Positions 8,717 through 17,495 of a DNA stretch of 64,000 nucleotides are shown piece after piece. Positions within the stretch are counted from its first letter, which is position 1. Every line of letters starts with the position of its first letter. The stretch lies in the NCBI RefSeq assembly GCF_000761215.1, contig NZ_CP009438.1, forward strand, positions 1,272,501 to 1,336,500. Reading direction: 5' to 3'. Below the pieces are notes generated by a model, which was not told the origin of the DNA, did no database searches, and worked only from the letters and a program-made list of their open reading frames with translations. A program made the translations under genes and the position numbers. Origin of the DNA: Streptomyces glaucescens (lineage in GTDB: Bacteria > Actinomycetota > Actinomycetes > Streptomycetales > Streptomycetaceae).

Positions 8717-9532
8717 TCAGCGGCCGTGGGCGAGGGACTTCGCGGACACGGGGAAGTCGAAGTAGGTGTCGGGGTAGGGCTCGGGCTTGTAGGTGAAGTG
8801 CCACCACTCCTCGGCGAGGTTGACGAATCCGAGGGCTTCGAGGGTGTTCTTCAGCAGCAGCCGGTTGGCGCGCTGTTCGCCCCGGACGCGTGGGTCGAGG
8901 GTGTGGGAGAGGGTGTCGAAGCAGTCGAACGCGGTGCCCATGTCGACGGAGTTGTCGGGGGAGCGTTCGTCCTGGGGGGCGTAGCAGGGCACCAGGGGCC
9001 GGTTCGGGACGTACGGCCCGGCGTGCTTCACGGGGAGCTTCACGATGGTGAGGTCGACGGTGGAGCCGCGGCTGTGGCCGGATTTCTCGGCGATGTAACC
9101 GTCGGCGAAGAGCCGGGTCTTGTCGACCCTCGGGTAGAACTCGTCCTTCATCGCCTGGTCGCCGAGGTCCTTCGCCCAGCGGACGAAGTGGTCGACCGCG
9201 CGTTGCGGCCGGTAGCAGTCGTAGACCTTGAGGGTGTAGCCCTGGCGCAGCAGTTTCGTCTGCGCCCGGTGGAGGGCTTCGGCGGCGGGGCGGGTGAGGA
9301 CGCACAGGGGCTGCCGGTAGCCGTCGATGCGCCGGCCGACGAAGTTGTGCGGGGTGAAGTAGCGCATCTCCTGGAGGATTGTGCGGTCCACGGTGCGCAG
9401 GGCGACGAAGTCCCGCGGTGCTGCGGGGTCGGTGGCGGGCCGGGCGGTGGCGGTGGGGGCGGCGGTGGTCACGGCCAGCAGGGTGGCCGCGGCGACGATC
9501 ACGCGGCGGGCCAGGCAGGCGATTCGTGTCAT
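8717..9532 (-). CDS. Secreted D-alanyl-D-alanine dipeptidase (VanX family, peptidase M15D)
   Basis: Zinc dipeptidase expected to cleave D-Ala-D-Ala or related cell-wall peptides. The 271-residue precursor starts with a Sec signal peptide (residues 1-30, ALA-rich core ending near TATARPA), so it acts outside the membrane, unlike cytoplasmic resistance VanX. The zinc and catalytic motifs are present: SGHSRGSTVD (His and Asp ligands) and EEWWHF (catalytic Glu, His ligand). The ATG at 9532 has AGGCGAC upstream; the longer open frame is spill-over. No vanH/vanA neighbours are present, so a role in wall recycling is more likely than glycopeptide resistance (inference). Divergent from the EAL-CBS-GGDEF gene. 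Confidence 0.9.
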   Translation of the reverse strand: MTRIACLARRVIVAAATLLAVTTAAPTATARPATDPAAPRDFVALRTVDRTILQEMRYFTPHNFVGRRIDGYRQPLCVLTRPAAEALHRAQTKLLRQGYTLKVYDCYRPQRAVDHFVRWAKDLGDQAMKDEFYPRVDKTRLFADGYIAEKSGHSRGSTVDLTIVKLPVKHAGPYVPNRPLVPCYAPQDERSPDNSVDMGTAFDCFDTLSHTLDPRVRGEQRANRLLLKNTLEALGFVNLAEEWWHFTYKPEPYPDTYFDFPVSAKSLAHGR

Positions 9533-9732
9533 GTCGCCTGCGTCTACCAGGCGGTGGGGGCGGTGGGGAAGTGGCCGGACGCGGGTCCGCTTCCGATCGT
9601 GCGTACGGCCTCCCGCGTGCGGCCGGTCGTTGCGCGGTGAGTCGTTCGTACGCTGTGTGACCGGCCGGGAATGCTGTGTGAACGTCTCATGAACTGCGCC
9701 GGGCCCAGTGCGGCCGGCGCCATCATGCTGCC

Positions 9733-11385
9733 GTGCACACCTGGTCGGACACGCTCCGCTTCGCATTCCAGCCGGTGGTCAACCTGTCCACCGGTGCGGT
9801 CGCGGCACTGGAGGTCCTCGCCCGCCCGGAAACCGGCGACGTCCTGGCCGAGGCCCGCAGGGATCCCGGACTCGACGGCCGGCTGGCCGTGCTCGCGGTC
9901 CGGGCGGCCGTGCGCCACGAGACGCTGCTGCCGCTGCACGTCAACGTGTTCGCGGGGACCCTCGCCGACCTGGGCGGGCTCACGTCGCTGACCGACGCGG
10001 TGCGGGCGGCCGGGCGGCTGCCCTGGGAGGTGACCGTGGACGTGGTCCCGCCGTACACCCATGTGCCGCGACAGGCTCTGCTGGACGCGGTGGCCGCCTT
10101 GCGCGAGCCGGGTTTCCGGGTCAGCGCGGACGGTGTCGGGGACGGCGACGTGCCCCTGCGGCTGCTCGCGGACCTGGCGCCCGATCTGGTGAAGCTGGAC
10201 GGCTCGCTGCTGTCCCGGCCGGCCGTCGTGCGGGCCATGCGGACGCTGTGCGACGAGTCGGGGGCGCTGCTCGCCGTCGAGGGCGTGGAGACCGAACTGC
10301 AGTGCGCGGCCGCGCGGTCGGCCGGGGCGCAGCTGGCGCAGGGCACGCTGTTCGCCCCGCCGGCCAGGCGGCCCGCGGCGGACGTCTACGTGCCGCCCCG
10401 CTCCCCCGGTCCGGGCGGCGCGGCACGGGCCGGTCCGTCGGTGCGGGAGTTCGTGCGGCCGGCCGCTCTGCTGCCGGACACGGCGTCCGCGTCGCGGGTG
10501 CGGACGCTGCTGACCGGGTCACCGGACGTGTCCGGGGTGCTGCTGGTGGACCGGAACGGGGTGCCGGTCCGCTCGGTGCACCGGTCCCGGTTCCTGCTGT
10601 CGATGTCGGGGCGGTACGGGCACGCGCTGTACGCCGACCGGCCCGCCGCCAGACTGGGCGATCCGCCGCGGACGGTGGGGGTCGACGCCACCGCGTGGGA
10701 GGTGCTGGACGTGGTGGCGGACGGGGAGCGGGACCGTACGTCGGACGATGTGGCCGTCGTGGACGGGTCCGGGCGGTGCGTGGGCGTCGTGCGCCTCGCC
10801 GACCTGGTGCGGGCGCTGGCGGAGTCCCGCGTCGAGGAGGCGGCCGGGCTCAATCCGCTGACCCGGCTGCCGGGTTCGGACGCGATCACCGGTGAGGTGG
10901 ACCGGCGGATCGCGGACGGGCGGGCGTTCGCGCTGAGCTGGCTGGACGTGGACCATTTCAAGCAGGTGAACGACGGGGCGGGATTCGCGGCGGGTGACGA
11001 ACTGATCCGGTCGGTGGGGAGGGCGTTGCAGCTCGCGGCGTCGGGGAGCGTCCGGGTGGGGCACATCGGCGGGGACGACTTCCTGGTGCTGGCGGATCCG
11101 GAGGGCCTCGATCCGCTGGCCGCCTCGGTGCTGGACGCTCCTTGGTCGGCGGGCGGGCGAGCGGTGACGCTGTCCCTGGCCACGGTCGTGTGCGGGCCCG
11201 GCAGCGTGGCGGACCACCGGCAGGCGGCTGCCTGTCTGGCCCCCCTGAAGAAGGCGGCCAAGGCGCTGGGCGGGACCAGCTGGGTGCGGGGCCGTGCGGG
11301 GATGCCGGGTCACGAGGTGCTGCGGGGTGTGCGGGGGGTGCCGCGGCGGCCGGGGTGCCCGGCGCCCGGGGCGGGCGCGAGCTGA
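9733..11385 (+). CDS. EAL-CBS-GGDEF protein, c-di-GMP signalling
   Basis: A soluble 550-residue protein. An EAL domain comes first (about 1-215), then two CBS-like motifs (about 240-370), then GGDEF (about 375-520). The EAL domain looks inactive as a phosphodiesterase: EAL reads EVL, the usual TE of the metal site reads VD, and the DDFG loop reads ADGVG, although VKLD, VEGVE and QG remain. The GGDEF signature is GGDDF with LDVDHFKQVND and AAGDEL conserved, which allows cyclase activity. The residue before the signature is His-Ile rather than the usual Arg-Tyr, and no RxxD inhibitory site is seen. Start is GTG 9733. Similar proteins control development in Streptomyces through c-di-GMP and BldD. 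Confidence 0.88.
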   Translation: MHTWSDTLRFAFQPVVNLSTGAVAALEVLARPETGDVLAEARRDPGLDGRLAVLAVRAAVRHETLLPLHVNVFAGTLADLGGLTSLTDAVRAAGRLPWEVTVDVVPPYTHVPRQALLDAVAALREPGFRVSADGVGDGDVPLRLLADLAPDLVKLDGSLLSRPAVVRAMRTLCDESGALLAVEGVETELQCAAARSAGAQLAQGTLFAPPARRPAADVYVPPRSPGPGGAARAGPSVREFVRPAALLPDTASASRVRTLLTGSPDVSGVLLVDRNGVPVRSVHRSRFLLSMSGRYGHALYADRPAARLGDPPRTVGVDATAWEVLDVVADGERDRTSDDVAVVDGSGRCVGVVRLADLVRALAESRVEEAAGLNPLTRLPGSDAITGEVDRRIADGRAFALSWLDVDHFKQVNDGAGFAAGDELIRSVGRALQLAASGSVRVGHIGGDDFLVLADPEGLDPLAASVLDAPWSAGGRAVTLSLATVVCGPGSVADHRQAAACLAPLKKAAKALGGTSWVRGRAGMPGHEVLRGVRGVPRRPGCPAPGAGAS

Positions 11386-11688
11386 TGGGGCATCAGCGAG
11401 GCTGCCGGGTGCGCTGGTCGTCCCGGATGGCCGGGCACCGGGCGAGCCGGTCTTCACCGCGGCGTGGCGCGGCCCGGTGCGGGGCCGCGGGGAGCGGCGT
11501 CCACTGGGTGGGGACGGCGACGGCTGGTCCCGCCCGCAGGGGGTGTCCGAACGGGTCTGCGGCCCGTACCCCGGTCGGCGGGGGTACGGGCCGTGCCGTG
11601 CCGGGCAACGGGCGCGCCTGCCGCACCCGGGGAACGGGCGTGCCTGCCGTACCCGCAAGCGGCGTCAGGTCGTGCCCGGGGAGCGGCG
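11386..11688. repeat. 303-bp convergent intergenic region with short tandem repeats
   Basis: No gene is supported here. Two nested repeat pairs are visible. A 23-nt unit starting AACGGGCG recurs with period 26 (11607-11629 and 11633-11655, two differences). A 17-nt unit AGCGGCGTCAGGTCGTG recurs with period 24 (11658-11674 and 11682-11698). The last copy covers the cvnD stop codon, so the repeat has duplicated the 3' end of that gene including its TGA. Several G/C-rich hairpins could form, but none stands out as a terminator. Confidence 0.6.
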
Positions 11689-12294
11689 TCAGGTCGTGAC
11701 GGCCCGGCGGCGCTCCGCGGCGTGGGTCATCGCGTGCCGTACGACGCCGATCAGGACCTCCTTGACCGACTCGCGGTCGCGCGCGTCGCACAGCACGAGG
11801 GGTACGTGGTCGTCCAGATCGAGTGCCCTGCGGACCTCCTGCGCCGGGTAGCGGGCGGCGCCCTCGAAACAGTTGACGCCGACGAGGAACGGGATGGAAC
11901 GGCGCTCGAAGTAGTCGACGGCCGCGAAGCAGTCCTCCAGGCGGCGGGTGTCGGCGAGGACGACGGCGCCGAGCGCGCCCTCGGACAGTTCGTCCCACAT
12001 GAACCAGAACCGTTCCTGGCCGGGTGTGCCGAAGAGGTACAGCACCAGGTCCTCGCGCAGCGTGATGCGGCCGAAGTCCATCGCGACGGTGGTGGTGTGC
12101 TTGCCCTCCACACCGCTGATGTCGTCGACCGGACGGCCGGCCTCCGTGAGCGGTTCCTCGGTGCGCAGCGGTCTGATCTCGCTGACCGCGCCGACGAGCG
12201 TGGTCTTGCCCACGCCGAAGCCGCCGGCCACGAGGATCTTGAACGTGACGGGCTCGACCGGGGGTTTGCCACGCTCGGAACGCCCGAAGATCAT
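11689..12294 (-). CDS. cvnD: Conservon GTPase (CvnD type)
   Basis: Small Ras/MglA-like GTPase of 201 residues, the fourth member of a conservon. The P-loop is GGFGVGKTT near residue 26. The switch region reads LFGTPGQERFWFMW and the base-recognition region includes VGVNCFEG, where NKxD is replaced by NCFE as is common in this family. No membrane segment. Conservon proteins are thought to form a membrane-associated complex resembling a G-protein-coupled receptor system, with the GTPase released on signalling (known for S. coelicolor Cvn9). It is last in the operon, 73 bp after cvnC. No cytochrome P450 gene follows, unlike in some conservons. Confidence 0.9.
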   Translation of the reverse strand: MIFGRSERGKPPVEPVTFKILVAGGFGVGKTTLVGAVSEIRPLRTEEPLTEAGRPVDDISGVEGKHTTTVAMDFGRITLREDLVLYLFGTPGQERFWFMWDELSEGALGAVVLADTRRLEDCFAAVDYFERRSIPFLVGVNCFEGAARYPAQEVRRALDLDDHVPLVLCDARDRESVKEVLIGVVRHAMTHAAERRRAVTT

Positions 12295-12367
12295 CGGTCT
12301 CTTCTCCTGCTTGATGAAGGTCGGTGGGCGGTGGGCCGCATTCCGCGCGCGGCGGCCCCCGCGCCGC

Positions 12368-12763
12368 TCACAGCGCCCGCAGGCCGCTGATCACGTCGCG
12401 CAGAATGCTCTCGTCCGGCAGTTCGGCCGGGGGCACCGGACGGTTCACGTGCACGAGTCCCGCGTCCACGAGGTCGCCGACGAGGACCCGGACGACGCCG
12501 ATGGGCAAGTCGAGTTCGGCGGAGAGTTCGGCGACCGACTGCGGGGCGTCCCGGCACAGCCCGACGATCTCCACGTGCTCCGGGGACAGCGTCGGATCCC
12601 GTTCCGGGTCGCCCGCGTGGGGTTCGGTGACGACCACCGCGATCAGGTCGAGGCGGTGCTGGGCCGCGTGGCTGGTGCGGCCGCGCGTCATGGCGTACGG
12701 GCGGACGACCGGCCCGGCCTCGTCGTCGAACCAGTGGCTTCTTGCCTGACCGTCAGCGCTCAT
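12368..12763 (-). CDS. cvnC: Conservon DUF742 protein (CvnC type)
   Basis: A 131-residue cytoplasmic protein of the DUF742 family, always found between the roadblock protein and the GTPase in conservons. It opens with the typical VRPYAMTRGRT motif and ends with a winged-helix-like segment (DLPIGVVRVLVGDLVDAGLVHVNRP). It is thought to work with CvnB at the membrane kinase. The start is the ATG at 12763, 9 bp after the cvnB stop, indicating translational coupling. Confidence 0.9.
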   Translation of the reverse strand: MSADGQARSHWFDDEAGPVVRPYAMTRGRTSHAAQHRLDLIAVVVTEPHAGDPERDPTLSPEHVEIVGLCRDAPQSVAELSAELDLPIGVVRVLVGDLVDAGLVHVNRPVPPAELPDESILRDVISGLRAL

Positions 12764-12772
12764 GTCATCCCA

Positions 12773-13210
12773 CTACCCGCCCGCGGGCAGGTCGGTGCGC
12801 GGGGCGGTGGCCAGGTGCGGGCCGACCCGCTTGACCAGGAGCGTCATCTCGTAGGCGACCTGGCCGATGTCCGAGTCGGCGTCGGAGAGCACGGCGAGAC
12901 AGCTGCCGTCGCCGGCGGCGGTGACGAACAGGAACGCCTCGTCCAGTTCCACCACGGTCTGGCGGACGTCGCCCGCCTCGAAGTGGCGGCCGACGCCCTT
13001 GGCGAGACTGTGGAATCCGGAGGCCACGGCGGCCAGGTGCTCGCCGTCCTCGCGGCTCAGGTCCTTGGAGACCCCCGTGGCCAGCCCGTCGCCGGACAGG
13101 ACGACGGCCTTGCGGATGCTTGCGACGCGGTCCACCAGGTCGTCGAGCAGCCAGTTCAGCTCGCCGGTCCTGCCGGTGGTGGCGTGGTCGGTCGCCTTCG
13201 GTGCGGTCAT
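12773..13210 (-). CDS. cvnB: Conservon roadblock/LC7 protein (CvnB type)
   Basis: A 145-residue roadblock/LC7-fold protein, the expected regulator of the MglA-like GTPase CvnD. The roadblock core runs from ELNWLLDDLVDRV to about residue 120, with the conserved VVLSGDGL and LAVLSDADSDIGQVAYEM segments. Its ATG overlaps the cvnA stop codon in ATGA (13207-13210), so the two are translationally coupled. Confidence 0.92.
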   Translation of the reverse strand: MTAPKATDHATTGRTGELNWLLDDLVDRVASIRKAVVLSGDGLATGVSKDLSREDGEHLAAVASGFHSLAKGVGRHFEAGDVRQTVVELDEAFLFVTAAGDGSCLAVLSDADSDIGQVAYEMTLLVKRVGPHLATAPRTDLPAGG

Positions 13211-16053
13211 CGACCGTCCCCCTTAGTCGTTCCTCGTGGTGCTGTGCCGCTCCGGGCGTCGTCGCCCGCGGCGTTCTCCTCGCGGCCGCGCCGCCAGCCC
13301 CGCTGGAGCGAGGACATACGGCTGCGGACCTCGTCGGCGTCCCGCTCGGCGGGCGCCGCCCGGTCGTCGGTGGGGCGTGCGGGTTCCCGCCTGAGCTGCG
13401 GTGCGAGGCTGGCCTGACGCACCCGGCGGGGCAGTGCGGTGGAACCGGTGTCCTTGTTCGCGCCCGTGCCCGGGGTGCCGGTGGCCGTACCCCTGTCGTC
13501 GCGGAGGTTCGCGCCGCCGTCGCGGCCCTCGCGGCGGGCCGGGAGGGACGGGAGGCCGACGTGGTCCGGGGAGTCCGGGCGGTCGTCGCGGTGGCCCGGC
13601 GGGGTGCCGGCGCGACCGAGTGGTGAGCTGCCGCGGCGGCGGGTCGGCAGGGGGGCCGTGCGGTCCGGGTCCGGGCGGCGCGGGCCGGCCGCCGTCTCGT
13701 CCTCCGGGTCCGGGCGGCGGGGGCGCTGTCCGGTGACCGGGCGCCCGTGCGAGCTGACCAGCTTGGGCGTGCGGTGGCGGGGCAGCGGGACGGGTGCGTC
13801 GAGGTGGTCGTCCTCGTCGGTGCCGTCGCCCACGGGTACGCCGCGGGGGCGGGAGGGAGGGGCGTGGTGACGTCCGCCGGGGCGGCCGGGCGGCTCCTCG
13901 TCCGCGGGCAGGAGGGAGCGGCGCGGGCGGAACAGTCCGCCGTTCTCGCTCTCCTCGCCGTCGAGCACGCCGGGGAAGTCCCCGATCGCGTCGAGGTCGA
14001 CCGGCGCCTCCAGCTCGACCGGCCCGTCGAGCAGCGAGGCGGGCAGGCCGGGCAGCTGCACCGGCGCGTGGGACAGCGCGGGGCGGCGGCCCGCGCCGGC
14101 CTCGGTGTCCTGGCCGGGCCGGGGCCGGTCCAGGCGGAAGCCGATGCCGTTGGTGTCCGGGACGTCGTCGGTCAGCAGCGTGTCGGGGATGAAGACCACG
14201 GCGGTGGTGCCGCCGTACGGGGAGGGCTGGAGCGAGACGCGGACGTTCTGCCGCTGGGCGAGCCGGCTGACCACGAACAGGCCGAGCCGGTCGGTGTCGG
14301 AGAGCTCGAACTCCGGTGTCTCGGCCAGCCGGAGGTTGGCGTCGAGGAGCGCGTCGGCCGCCATGCCGAGGCCCCGGTCGTGGATCTCCAGGGTGAAGCC
14401 GTTGGCGACCCGTTCGCCCACCACCTGGACGGCGGTGTGCGGCGGGGAGAACACGGTCGCGTTCTCCAGGAGTTCCGCCACGAGGTGGGTGAGGTCCGCG
14501 ACGGCCGGCCCGGTGACGGCGATCCGCGGCAGGCGGCGGACCTCGATGCGCTCGTAGTCCTCGACCTCGGCGACGGCGGCCCGCACGACGTCCATGAGCT
14601 GGACGGGTTTGCGCCACTGCCGGGACGGCGCGGCGCCGGAGAGGATCACCAGGCCCTCGGCGTGCCGGCGCATCCGCGTGGTCAGGTGGTCGAGGCGGAA
14701 CAGGTCGGCGAGTTCCTCGGTGTCCTCGGTCCTGCGCTCCATGGTGTCGAGCAGGGTCAGCTGCTTGTGCAGCAGGACCTGGCTGCGGCGGGCGAGGTTC
14801 ACGAAGACCTCGGAGACCCCGGCGCGCAGTTCGGCCTGCTTGACGGCGGCCTCGACGGCGGCGCGCTGCAGGGTGTTGAGGGCCTGGCCGACCTCGCCGA
14901 TCTCGTTCTTGTCGTACTCCAGGCGCGGCACCTCGGTCTCCACGTCGACCTGTTCGCCCGCGGACAGCCGCCGCATCACGCTGGGCAGCCGCACCCCGGA
15001 CGCCTCGTGGGCCTCCAGGCGCAGCTGGCGCAGATCGCGGATGAGGCCGCGTCCGATGCGCACGGAGACGAAGAGGGAGACCAGCAGGGCGATCAGGCCG
15101 AGCGCGCAGGCGGCGACGGACCTCACGATCACGGCGGTGGCGATCGGGTCGACCCGCTGCTGGTAGCGGTCGGCCGCCTCGTCGTCGAGGGTGCCCAGCT
15201 TGTCGAGGACCTTCCCGGCGGCCGTGTCCCAGCTCTGCGCGGTGACGCCCTCCGGGGTGCCGGACCGGTGCTTGACGGCGGCCTCCTCGGCCACGCGCAG
15301 GGGGGCGGTGTCGGCGTTCTTCCAGAAGCTCTCGTACCGGTCGCGTTCCGCCGTCGGCAGCAGGGACCGGTTGACGTCGTAGAGCAGTGTGCGCTGGGCG
15401 ATGAGGTCGGAGATCCGGCGGACCTCGTCGCGGGAGAGCCTGCCGACGATCAGGGCGGAGCCGAGCAGGGCGTCCTCGCGGGCGAGGAGTTCGCGGGCGC
15501 GGGAGAGATTGACCAGTGCCCGGTACTGGGTGTCCAGGTCCACGTCGTCGACGACGTGGAGGTTGGCCAGCAGCGCGTAGCACGGATCGATCAGCCGGTT
15601 GTACAGGGTGAAGGCCTGGGCGCGGTCGACGGTGCCGTCGCCGACGCTGTCGCGCAGTGAGCCGATGCCGTCGAAGGCGTCCAGTACGGCGGTCAGCCGC
15701 TCGCTGCCGGCCTCTCCCAGGGCGTCGCGCACGTCCGCGTCCTCGGCGTTGCGGCGGATCTCGGCGATGGCCGCGTCTGTGGCGGCCTGGCTGCGCCTGA
15801 GGGCGGCGAGGCCGTCGGAGGCGCGGGGATCGGCGAGATGGACGAGGGTCTGGCGGCGTTCCTGCTGGAGGACGCGGACGGTGTCCTCGGCGGGGTAGGC
15901 GATCTGCTCGGCGAGGGACGACGCGCTGAACAGCCGGCCCGCCTCACGGCCCGTGAGTACCGTCGCCAGGGCCCAGATCGCGGTCAGGGACACCAGCGGC
16001 ACGAGAAGCAGCGCCACGATCTTCCGGCGGATGGACTTCCCGCGAAAGCGCAT
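13207..16053 (-). CDS. cvnA: Conservon membrane sensor kinase (CvnA type)
   Basis: A 948-residue sensor kinase-like protein heading the conservon. A first membrane segment (about 11-35) and a second (about 305-330, CALGLIALLVSLFVSV) flank a large extracytoplasmic helical domain resembling nitrate/nitrite-sensing (NIT) domains. Then come a HAMP-like linker, a helical dimerisation region, and an HATPase_c domain with LLENATVFSPP (N-box) and HDRGLGM (G1). From about residue 640 the C-terminus is a long disordered tail rich in Pro, Arg and Asp. No clear phospho-acceptor histidine H-box is seen, typical for the family. Start ATG 16053 follows GGGGGAGG at ideal spacing. Confidence 0.92.
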   Translation of the reverse strand: MRFRGKSIRRKIVALLLVPLVSLTAIWALATVLTGREAGRLFSASSLAEQIAYPAEDTVRVLQQERRQTLVHLADPRASDGLAALRRSQAATDAAIAEIRRNAEDADVRDALGEAGSERLTAVLDAFDGIGSLRDSVGDGTVDRAQAFTLYNRLIDPCYALLANLHVVDDVDLDTQYRALVNLSRARELLAREDALLGSALIVGRLSRDEVRRISDLIAQRTLLYDVNRSLLPTAERDRYESFWKNADTAPLRVAEEAAVKHRSGTPEGVTAQSWDTAAGKVLDKLGTLDDEAADRYQQRVDPIATAVIVRSVAACALGLIALLVSLFVSVRIGRGLIRDLRQLRLEAHEASGVRLPSVMRRLSAGEQVDVETEVPRLEYDKNEIGEVGQALNTLQRAAVEAAVKQAELRAGVSEVFVNLARRSQVLLHKQLTLLDTMERRTEDTEELADLFRLDHLTTRMRRHAEGLVILSGAAPSRQWRKPVQLMDVVRAAVAEVEDYERIEVRRLPRIAVTGPAVADLTHLVAELLENATVFSPPHTAVQVVGERVANGFTLEIHDRGLGMAADALLDANLRLAETPEFELSDTDRLGLFVVSRLAQRQNVRVSLQPSPYGGTTAVVFIPDTLLTDDVPDTNGIGFRLDRPRPGQDTEAGAGRRPALSHAPVQLPGLPASLLDGPVELEAPVDLDAIGDFPGVLDGEESENGGLFRPRRSLLPADEEPPGRPGGRHHAPPSRPRGVPVGDGTDEDDHLDAPVPLPRHRTPKLVSSHGRPVTGQRPRRPDPEDETAAGPRRPDPDRTAPLPTRRRGSSPLGRAGTPPGHRDDRPDSPDHVGLPSLPARREGRDGGANLRDDRGTATGTPGTGANKDTGSTALPRRVRQASLAPQLRREPARPTDDRAAPAERDADEVRSRMSSLQRGWRRGREENAAGDDARSGTAPRGTTKGDGR

Positions 16054-16481
16054 GGCCTCCCCCAGCTCGACCCCCACCGGCAGGGGGCACACATGTGCGT
16101 CAACAAACGGCGCGAGCCTACTACCGACGAACGGCTAACTCGAAGACCGTTCCGGAAGCCGAACTTCCGTACTGCGTACGGGACATGGGGAGTTGTCCGG
16201 TCATTGCGGGAGATTGCCTCCCCGAATCGGGTGGTGTCCGAGCAGCCGGAAGCGACGGGTGTGACCGGACGATTGGCCGGATTTTTTCGTTCACGAGCGA
16301 TCTTCGGGAATCTTCGGGGAGGGCTGTTCGTCCTTCATGACGGGAATGGGGGCGGAATCGGCCACAGGAGCCGTGTCCCGCGCCCGGGCGGCGTAAAACA
16401 GCGCAAGCCGGGCAGCCGTTGGGGAGCCGGGTCTTCGGACCGGGAGCGAGCGGTCTGCTGGCGGTGGGGAGTGACACGGTG
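16054..16481. other. 428-bp divergent intergenic region upstream of the conservon
   Basis: It separates cvnA (leftward) from a small membrane protein gene (rightward) and should hold both promoters. It is more A+T-rich than its surroundings around 16230-16320, with a TTTTTT run near 16283 and TTCGGGAATC-like repeats (16302-16318). An imperfect palindrome TTCCGGAAGCCGAACTTCCG lies at about 16149-16168. I could not assign a convincing -35/-10 pair. Confidence 0.4.
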
Positions 16482-16961
16482 ATGGGCACGGCGGAGCGGA
16501 GCGAGGCGGTCGTGGGCACGGAGGGTGCCCTCGTGTCCGGCGATCCGGACGGCGGTCGGGAGCGGCCGCAGTACCGGCCGTTGTGGGTCGAGGAGCCCGC
16601 GAAGCGGCGCAGGCTGCCCGACCCGGTCCGTACGGCGGCCGTGCGTGCGGTGCTCGTCATCGCGCTGACGCTGATACAGGCCATGGTGGCGCTGCTGAGC
16701 ACCCTGGCGGGGTCCTGGCTGGCCTTCCCGATGGTCCTCAGCAGCGTGGCCAGCACAGTGGCCGCCACGTGGGCCGTGCTCGACGTATGGGTGACCCGCC
16801 AGGTGTGGAACCAGCGCAACGGCGTCGTGTCGACGCCCAGCAGCACGGCCCGCGCACTGCGCCGCGAGCGGCGCCGGGTGCGCCGGCAGGCCCGGGCCGC
16901 CGAGCGGGTGCAGGGTCGCATACACCGGCCCGGCGGCGCCGAGCAGTTGTCGCATCCGTGA
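16482..16961 (+). CDS. Small membrane protein with basic C-terminal tail, function unknown
   Basis: A 159-residue protein. The N-terminal 60 residues are polar, then two hydrophobic segments (AVLVIALTLIQAMVALL, about 66-82, and AFPMVLSSVASTVAATWAVL, about 90-110) form a hairpin, and the tail is strongly basic (ALRRERRRVRRQARAAERVQ). The ATG at 16482 has GGGGAG at 16466-16471; GTG codons at 16479 and 16464 are alternatives. It is divergent from the conservon kinase cvnA, which may hint at shared control, but no function is known to me. Confidence 0.75.
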   Translation: MGTAERSEAVVGTEGALVSGDPDGGRERPQYRPLWVEEPAKRRRLPDPVRTAAVRAVLVIALTLIQAMVALLSTLAGSWLAFPMVLSSVASTVAATWAVLDVWVTRQVWNQRNGVVSTPSSTARALRRERRRVRRQARAAERVQGRIHRPGGAEQLSHP

Positions 16962-17021
16962 GGGCGCGGTCCCGGCCCTCTCCGCAGCGGCGGCGCCACT
17001 CGTCCGCCGTCGGGTAGGCGG

Positions 17022-17282
17022 TTGCGCACGGGGCCGGCCACGCTGCGCGGCGAGCCGGGGGCCGTGGTGGAGCAGGGTCACGGGGTCACCGTCGAGGAGC
17101 CGGAGCCGGGCCTCACCGCCGTGGCCGCGCCTGTCCGGGCGGGCCCACGACGGCGAGGTCTCGCCGCGATCAGCGTCTCGGGGCCGGTGTACCGGCTGCA
17201 TGCCGGCCGGCTGCCCGGGTTCGACAGGCGCGCGGTGGCGGCGGGCGCCGGGGTGTCGCGCCGTACGGGCCGCGGCTTCTGA
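17022..17282 (+). pseudogene. Remnant of an IclR-family regulator (C-terminal effector domain only)
   Basis: The 86 codons before the stop read like the last part of an IclR effector-binding domain: GHGVTVEEPEPGLTAVAAPVR, then LAAISVSGPVYRL, then a terminal helix. The DNA-binding winged helix and the first half of the effector domain are missing; nothing upstream to 16962 resembles them. Just before AAISVSGP the expected polar turn (HDGEV) reads in a neighbouring frame, suggesting small indels. I infer a decayed gene. It lies tail-to-tail with the condensin-like ATPase gene. Confidence 0.6.
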
Positions 17283-17325
17283 CGCGAGGTCGTCCGCGGA
17301 GCACACCGTGCCCGCGATGCGGCTT

Positions 17326-17416
17326 CGCTCCACCGTCCCGGCTTCACCACACCGGTACGGATGCGCTCCACCGTCACGGCTCCACCTCCACGGGTACGGC
17401 TTCACTCCACCGTTAC
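17326..17416. repeat. 38-39 bp tandem repeat, about 2.4 copies
   Basis: The unit begins CGCTCCACCGTC-CGGCT at 17326 and recurs at 17364 (CGCTCCACCGTCACGGCT) and, partly, at 17403 (CACTCCACCGTTACGG). Copies differ by a few bases. It lies between the IclR remnant and the 3' end of the large SMC-like gene and is not coding as far as I can tell. Confidence 0.6.
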
Positions 17417-17495
17417 GGCAGCGTCAGCGGCCCTGTGCGGGCCGAAGGCGCCCCGCCGGACCGCGGCGCGGGCCGGCGGTGCACCACGGCCGCGC

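Noticed and set aside
11464..12390. 308-codon open frame opposite cvnD
   Set aside because: Antisense to a GTPase gene with clear P-loop; no family features.
13747..15660. 637-codon open frame on the plus strand opposite the conservon kinase
   Set aside because: Antisense shadow of cvnA. High G+C removes stop codons; the translation is Gly/Asp/Val-rich low-complexity sequence with no motif or ribosome site.
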